The notes under the pieces: model-generated
The model's database searches: none
Seen by the model: only the letters and a program-made list of their open reading frames with translations
Told to the model about the DNA's origin: nothing
Program-made: the position numbers and the translations under genes
Assembly: GCA_903840435.1 (NCBI GenBank)
Contig: CAIMFV010000056.1
Coordinates: forward strand, 1-64,000
DNA from: an uncultured Caulobacterales bacterium
GTDB lineage: Bacteria; Pseudomonadota; Alphaproteobacteria; Caulobacterales; Caulobacteraceae
Reading direction: 5' to 3'
Length of the DNA: 64,000 bases
In this document: positions 60,178 to 64,000 of the stretch, in pieces
Layout of the letters: each line of letters begins with the position of its first letter
Numbering within the stretch: the first letter of the stretch is position 1

Positions 60178-60609
60178 TCAAGCCACCTTGACGCGCCGCG
60201 AGGCGACGAAGGAGATGGTCTGCTTCACGGTTGAATCCCCACTCCACTCGCCAGCGGAGTCTAATTTGAGCAAGACGCCGACATAGCGGTACTGGGTGAT
60301 TGCGCCCGAAACTTCGCTGACCGTCTCGGTCAGGGTCACCGGATTTTCACTGATACCGGCGAAATAATTGGCCTCAAGTTGGCTAAAATAGTCGTCGGGC
60401 GTGGAATCGGCGCGCTCCAATTCAAAACGTCCTCGCCAACCGTTGAATTGCCGCACGGGTCTTGGAACGCCATCGAGCCCCTTGACCATATAGTCGCGAG
60501 TCTCCTGTTGGGCGGAAAAAGCCGTAATGAGGTTAAAGGTCAGAGGACCTGAGCTGGTTACGACGGTCAGCGCAATATCGCGCCCGACACTAAATCCATT
60601 GATCGACAT
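60178..60609 (-). CDS. Tail tube protein
   Basis: 143 residues forming the inner tube ring of a contractile tail: VGRDIALTVVTSSGPLTF, QFNGWRGRFELERADST, and YVGVLLKLDSAGEWSGDST follow the tube-protein pattern. AAAGG lies upstream of the ATG. Encoded directly after the sheath, as in myoviruses. Confidence 0.82.
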   Translation of the reverse strand: MSINGFSVGRDIALTVVTSSGPLTFNLITAFSAQQETRDYMVKGLDGVPRPVRQFNGWRGRFELERADSTPDDYFSQLEANYFAGISENPVTLTETVSEVSGAITQYRYVGVLLKLDSAGEWSGDSTVKQTISFVASRRVKVA

Positions 60610-60656
60610 GAGCGACCTTTTCTCTATTGCGTTTTAGGGAGGGCGACTGCGACGTT

Positions 60657-62192
60657 TCAGGTCGGAGAGGTGGCGGGTTTGACGATTTGCACGCTCGCTC
60701 CCGCTTGAACGTTGATGAGGAACTTCTCTACCGTCGCCAAATACTTGACCTGGACATCGGCTTGCATGTAGCCGAGCGCCACACGGGCGGGTGGGTTGTT
60801 GGCAGCGTCGATCTCGACCGAGAAGGCCGGGCCGCCACTGGGATCGCCGATCATCCCTTGGGTTTGTAGGGTCTGGAGATAGGCCGACAGGGTGGCCACG
60901 GCCTGCTGCCGGAGCGTCGCTGACTGCAATCCGCCAACGAACCTTCCCATGCCTGCATTGAGCGTTGCGGCAATATAGTTGGTCAGGGTGGCGTAATTAT
61001 CGCCATTGGTCATCGGATTGGACGATGTGCTGTGTCCCAAGCGCAACGCAAAATATGCGCCCCCGGGCACGGGATTGGTGATGACGTCGATGCGTCCCTG
61101 AGCCAGGGTTTGAAGGTCAGCCGAGGCATATTGTTGCCCGGCATAGCTCTTCTGGGTGCCCACAATGCCTTGCAGCGGCTGATTTAGGCCGGAGAGATGG
61201 GGGCTGAGCGCCGCCCGCTGTCCGGCAACAAAGGCTTGCGGCGAACAGAGCCTGACGCCGTTATTGACCGTATCCAACCAATAGACCCAGTCGCCAAACA
61301 GGAGCTTAGCGGCATAGCTGTCGACCCCCGCCGACGCCAGGGTCGCCACCGCATTGGCGATATTGTCTCCAGGCGGTCCGGTCATCACCATATAGACGCT
61401 TTCGGACAGGCCAAATGCGGCTTGGGTGGCATAGCTCGTCGGATCAGAGAGATCGGCCACCATGGCCGCAACACAGCCCGCATTGCGCAAAGCATAGAGC
61501 CCCCGCCTGGGCGTGACGTCTTGGCCGAGCAGGACGGAGGTGGTTATCGAGGCGATGCCGTCGGTGCCGCCCGACAAGGTAATGGTGGTGGGTATCGCCG
61601 CAGCCGCTCCACCGCCCGCTGTCGCGACAATGACGCCAGACGGGCCGCGCAGGGCTGAGACACCTGCATTGACACTATTGGCGATGGCCGCCCAAAGCGC
61701 CGCGCCACTCAGGCCAACGCCTAGATTGTCGAAGGATTCCGCCACCAAGCCCGGCGCTGCAATCACCAATTTCCAGCTTCCGGATTGGGTTCCCGCTGAG
61801 AGGCTGGCGGAGATCGCATTGCCAAACGACCCCGTATATTTCGACGTCAAGGTCAAGCAATTCGCCTGGATCACGCCTGTCGCCGCCAGATCTGAGCCGT
61901 CGGTAACGCGGACCAATCGAAAGGCATTGGCGCCTTGCTGGGCAGCGATGGCGACCGCCGTTACAAGGTCATTGGCCCGGCTTTGTTGCGGTCCAAACAG
62001 CGCCGCCGCCTGGGCAAGGGAACCGATTGAAATCGGGCTATTGGTCGGACCCCATGTCGCGGTGCCGACAATCCCAAGCACATTGGTTGGAACACCGTTC
62101 AGAGACGGCGCCTGAGGCGGAATAATCTGCACATAGAGGTCTGGAACCACGAGCGCCGTCGTATTGAGAGCGCCTAAAGGCGTGATGGGCAT
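60657..62192 (-). CDS. Contractile tail sheath protein
   Basis: 511 residues. PTNVLGIVGTATWGPTNSP at the N-terminus, ARNDLVTAV-like RANDLVTAVAIAAQQGANAF, and a C-terminus ending NPPARVALGYMQADVQVKY, LATVEKFLINVQAG are conserved sheath features. Its presence defines the module as contractile (myovirus or R-type tailocin), not siphovirus-like as in the RcGTA type. Confidence 0.9.
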   Translation of the reverse strand: MPITPLGALNTTALVVPDLYVQIIPPQAPSLNGVPTNVLGIVGTATWGPTNSPISIGSLAQAAALFGPQQSRANDLVTAVAIAAQQGANAFRLVRVTDGSDLAATGVIQANCLTLTSKYTGSFGNAISASLSAGTQSGSWKLVIAAPGLVAESFDNLGVGLSGAALWAAIANSVNAGVSALRGPSGVIVATAGGGAAAAIPTTITLSGGTDGIASITTSVLLGQDVTPRRGLYALRNAGCVAAMVADLSDPTSYATQAAFGLSESVYMVMTGPPGDNIANAVATLASAGVDSYAAKLLFGDWVYWLDTVNNGVRLCSPQAFVAGQRAALSPHLSGLNQPLQGIVGTQKSYAGQQYASADLQTLAQGRIDVITNPVPGGAYFALRLGHSTSSNPMTNGDNYATLTNYIAATLNAGMGRFVGGLQSATLRQQAVATLSAYLQTLQTQGMIGDPSGGPAFSVEIDAANNPPARVALGYMQADVQVKYLATVEKFLINVQAGASVQIVKPATSPT

Positions 62193-62202
62193 TTGGACGT
62201 CC

Positions 62203-62373
62203 TTAGTTGGGCTCTTGGGCCGTGCTTGGGGGAGGCGTTGGGCTCGGCGCAGCTACCTGGACCACCTTGTCAGCATCGACGCCGCCTAAGATCGCGGCCA
62301 TCGTCGCCGCGTCATCAATCTGATCACCTCTTTGATGATCACCGAACGGGTGAACTACGAGGAGGACGGGCAT
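62203..62373 (-). CDS. Small tail-module protein of unknown function
   Basis: 56 residues from ATG 62373: MPVLLVVHPFGDHQRGDQI then DDAATMAAILGGVDADKVVQ and a Pro-rich tail. Short proteins with an HPFGDH..GD.I pattern are commonly seen just before phage sheath genes; function not known. It overlaps the end of the preceding gene by 19 bp, favouring coupled translation. Confidence 0.65.
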   Translation of the reverse strand: MPVLLVVHPFGDHQRGDQIDDAATMAAILGGVDADKVVQVAAPSPTPPPSTAQEPN

Positions 62374-63230
62374 GTGGGGGTAGTCTCCGTTAATGAGAGG
62401 AGCGGAACCGAGGTGGCACCGACAGGGGTTGAAACCGCAATGTCGACCTCGAGCACGGGCGTGATCGTCTCGGTCAAGGTCGTGGCAAAGGTCACGAGGA
62501 AGGCGATGTCGCGCCGCCAAAGCTCGGCTGTCTCGGCTGTGTCGACGAGGACGGTCCGGCGATAGATGAGACGCCCAAAGCTGGTATCGGTGAAATGTAA
62601 GAACCTGACCGGGGCCAAAGCCCGTTCCAAAAGATCGCCGACTTCCCGCCGTCGTGCAGGCGAGTCTGAATAGATCTGGACGACCACTTCACGGGTTTGA
62701 CGACGCACCTCGTTCACCAGGGTGCCAAGACTGGCGACGTTTGGCTGACTAAGGCTCGCGGCGGCAGGGGCCTGCAAGGTCTGACCGGTCAAACTGAACC
62801 CCGGCGAGATCGCCAACAGCGCTTGCGCAGCTGTCACGGGTCCAAGTCCAGCTTGGATGGGCAAGCTCACCAATTTGCCATTCAGGCGGTAGCTTAAGAG
62901 TTGCGCAGGGCCAGGCGCGCCCGAAACCGTCAGAGCGTCACCGCTCAACGTCAAAGCCAGGCTCGGCGCAAGTCTTGGCGCTTCCTGCACCATTTGTAGA
63001 TAGCCCGGCGTCGGTTGCTCCTCCTCGCCGGCCACGACCGAAATATGGATGTGTCCGCCGGTTCCGCTGGCGAGCGCTGCGATGTCATTGTCCAATTGTG
63101 CTGCCTGCGGCGGGCCAGCATAGATCAGCGCCGGCGCCGAAAGGGCGCTCGGCCCACTCAGCCCTTGCGGATAAACGGCGTTCGCACACAGATTGGCGAG
63201 TGTTTGTAAAACCTCTTCGAGATCGGCCAT
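62355..63230 (-). CDS. Tail-module structural protein, unknown
   Basis: 291 residues. The C-terminal half (VNEVRRQTREVVVQIYSDSP, RREVGDLLERALAPVRFLH, ELWRRDIAFLVTFATTL) looks like the tail completion/terminator type of protein that caps the tail; the N-terminal half is Ala/Gly/Pro-rich. Position before the sheath supports a neck or tail-end role. Overlaps the preceding gene by one base. Confidence 0.6.
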   Translation of the reverse strand: MADLEEVLQTLANLCANAVYPQGLSGPSALSAPALIYAGPPQAAQLDNDIAALASGTGGHIHISVVAGEEEQPTPGYLQMVQEAPRLAPSLALTLSGDALTVSGAPGPAQLLSYRLNGKLVSLPIQAGLGPVTAAQALLAISPGFSLTGQTLQAPAAASLSQPNVASLGTLVNEVRRQTREVVVQIYSDSPARRREVGDLLERALAPVRFLHFTDTSFGRLIYRRTVLVDTAETAELWRRDIAFLVTFATTLTETITPVLEVDIAVSTPVGATSVPLLSLTETTPTCPSSS

Positions 63231-63901
63231 CAGAGCCGCGCCTCCTTGGCCAGGATGCGTAATCCCCCCGGCAAGACCTCAATCGAATCCATGCGAAAGC
63301 GGCGGTTCATATCATCGGCGAAAATATCGCCTGCTTGAAATCCCACGGCATCCGCCGGAAGGGGCGGCAGAAATATTTCGACGCCCGCGAGCCGCGCACT
63401 ATCGGGCAATTTGGCGTCGCCAAGGCCGACACCGCTGATGATCCTTAGTCCGGCCGGAAAGGTGTTTAAGAGCCGCGTCGGGCCAGACGACGTTTCCCCG
63501 CCGTAGCTCCCTGGTCCCGCTGCGTTGCCAACTGAGGTCGCGGTTGCACTGCGCGTCACGGTCATTAAGGCGGTGCAGCGCACGGCGGCAGGTGGCGAGA
63601 GGGGTGACAAGCTCGAGACGAAGTAGATCGCGCCATCCGCCTGCCTTTGCAGATAGTCTCCCAGCTGAACGGCGCTTGGATCGGTGAAGCAAGCATAGTT
63701 GAGTTGGGCTTCGGAAGGCGGTCGGTCTGCAGACGCACCCTCTGCGACCAAGCGGGCGATGACGGTGCCTATTGCTCCCGAGGGGTCGAGGGCTGGCGTT
63801 TGGGCGCTGATGGGACGCCAATGTTGGCAGGCAAGGCCAGTCCTGGCTGCGCCCCGGGCGAGGCCAAGGGCGAAGCGGGAAAGCAAGGTTTGACCGTCCA
63901 T
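63230..63901 (-). CDS. Structural protein upstream of the tail module, unknown
   Basis: 223 residues with no recognised family. It carries GDYLQRQADGAIYFVSSLSP and ends DIFADDMNRRFRMDSIEVLP then GGLRILAKEARL, a beta-rich pattern seen in neck or head-tail joining proteins. Consecutive one-base overlap with the next gene implies the same transcript. Confidence 0.55.
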   Translation of the reverse strand: MDGQTLLSRFALGLARGAARTGLACQHWRPISAQTPALDPSGAIGTVIARLVAEGASADRPPSEAQLNYACFTDPSAVQLGDYLQRQADGAIYFVSSLSPLSPPAAVRCTALMTVTRSATATSVGNAAGPGSYGGETSSGPTRLLNTFPAGLRIISGVGLGDAKLPDSARLAGVEIFLPPLPADAVGFQAGDIFADDMNRRFRMDSIEVLPGGLRILAKEARL

Positions 63902-63902
63902 G

Positions 63903-64000
63903 CTAGACGCTCAACTGTCCGGTTTGGTCAGGACTGGGCAATCCCGGCCCCGGTGGAACCCCTAAGAAGCGGCAAAGCTCGACACGCTGCCATTGGTAAA
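63903..64000 (-). CDS. C-terminal end of a further tail/connector gene, cut by the window
   Basis: The minus strand reads YQWQRVELCRFLGVPPGPGL then PSPDQTGQLSV and TAG (63903-63905). The 5' part lies past the window end. It is in the same orientation and 1 bp from the next start. Identity cannot be set from 31 residues; the position suggests a connector protein. Confidence 0.5.
   Translation of the reverse strand, partial: YQWQRVELCRFLGVPPGPGLPSPDQTGQLSV

Noticed and set aside
50339-64000. Type VI secretion or extracellular contractile injection system
   Set aside because: No TssJLM membrane complex, no ClpV or AAA+ ATPase and no toxin genes seen; a phage-type fibre, lysozyme and holin are present.

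Overview
The window reads as a chromosome segment of a stalked-bacterium relative (Alphaproteobacteria, Caulobacterales, probably Caulobacteraceae; genus not determined). The reasons are a divK-pleD pair with the expected motifs, a SpmX-type polar muramidase protein, a two-piece (circularly permuted) tmRNA next to an alphaproteobacterial SspB, a possible FlaEY-like protein, and high-GC codon use throughout.

Layout. 1-1080: the end of an IS30 transposase and a 119-bp tandem array of REP-like hairpins. 1086-4265: pleD, divK and a dinB-type polymerase. 4320-19878: a sugar-uptake and catabolism locus, with a SMP-30 lactonase, DgoA-type aldolase, GH32 fructosidase, 2OG-Fe(II) oxygenase, flavin halogenase, TonB-dependent receptor, GH27 alpha-galactosidase, MFS sugar transporter, LacI regulator, amylosucrase-type GH13 and ROK fructokinase. 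It resembles the Xanthomonas sux sucrose locus, extended so that raffinose-type sugars could be split into galactose, glucose and fructose. Four related 14-bp pseudopalindromes lie upstream of the receptor, the transporter/regulator pair and the GH13 gene and are likely LacI operators. 19989-33585: PEP carboxylase, a MarR/nitroreductase pair, a 963-residue repeat-rich protein, a tripartite RND efflux operon and an ABM-family monooxygenase.

33700-38031: two-piece tmRNA, sspB, a RusA-like resolvase, an unexplained plus-strand transcription unit with a perfect Shine-Dalgarno sequence and its own terminator, spmX, tRNA-Leu(GAG), a small FliN/SpoA protein, lipB and a DUF805 protein. 38185-50260: propionyl-CoA carboxylase alpha subunit, a nitronate monooxygenase-like protein, both methylmalonyl-CoA mutase subunits with an unknown acidic protein between them, rlmJ, an aldo-keto reductase and a HAPMO-type Baeyer-Villiger monooxygenase. 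The mutB gene contains a sharp AT-rich patch of about 170 bp.

50339-64000: a minus-strand contractile (myovirus-like) tail module in the order sheath, tube, E/E' chaperone pair, possible short tape measure, LysM hub protein, D, V, W, J, I, tail fibre, fibre chaperone-like protein, lysozyme and a GTA-type 3TM holin. No head, terminase or integrase genes are visible, so prophage, tailocin and domesticated particle cannot be separated from this window.
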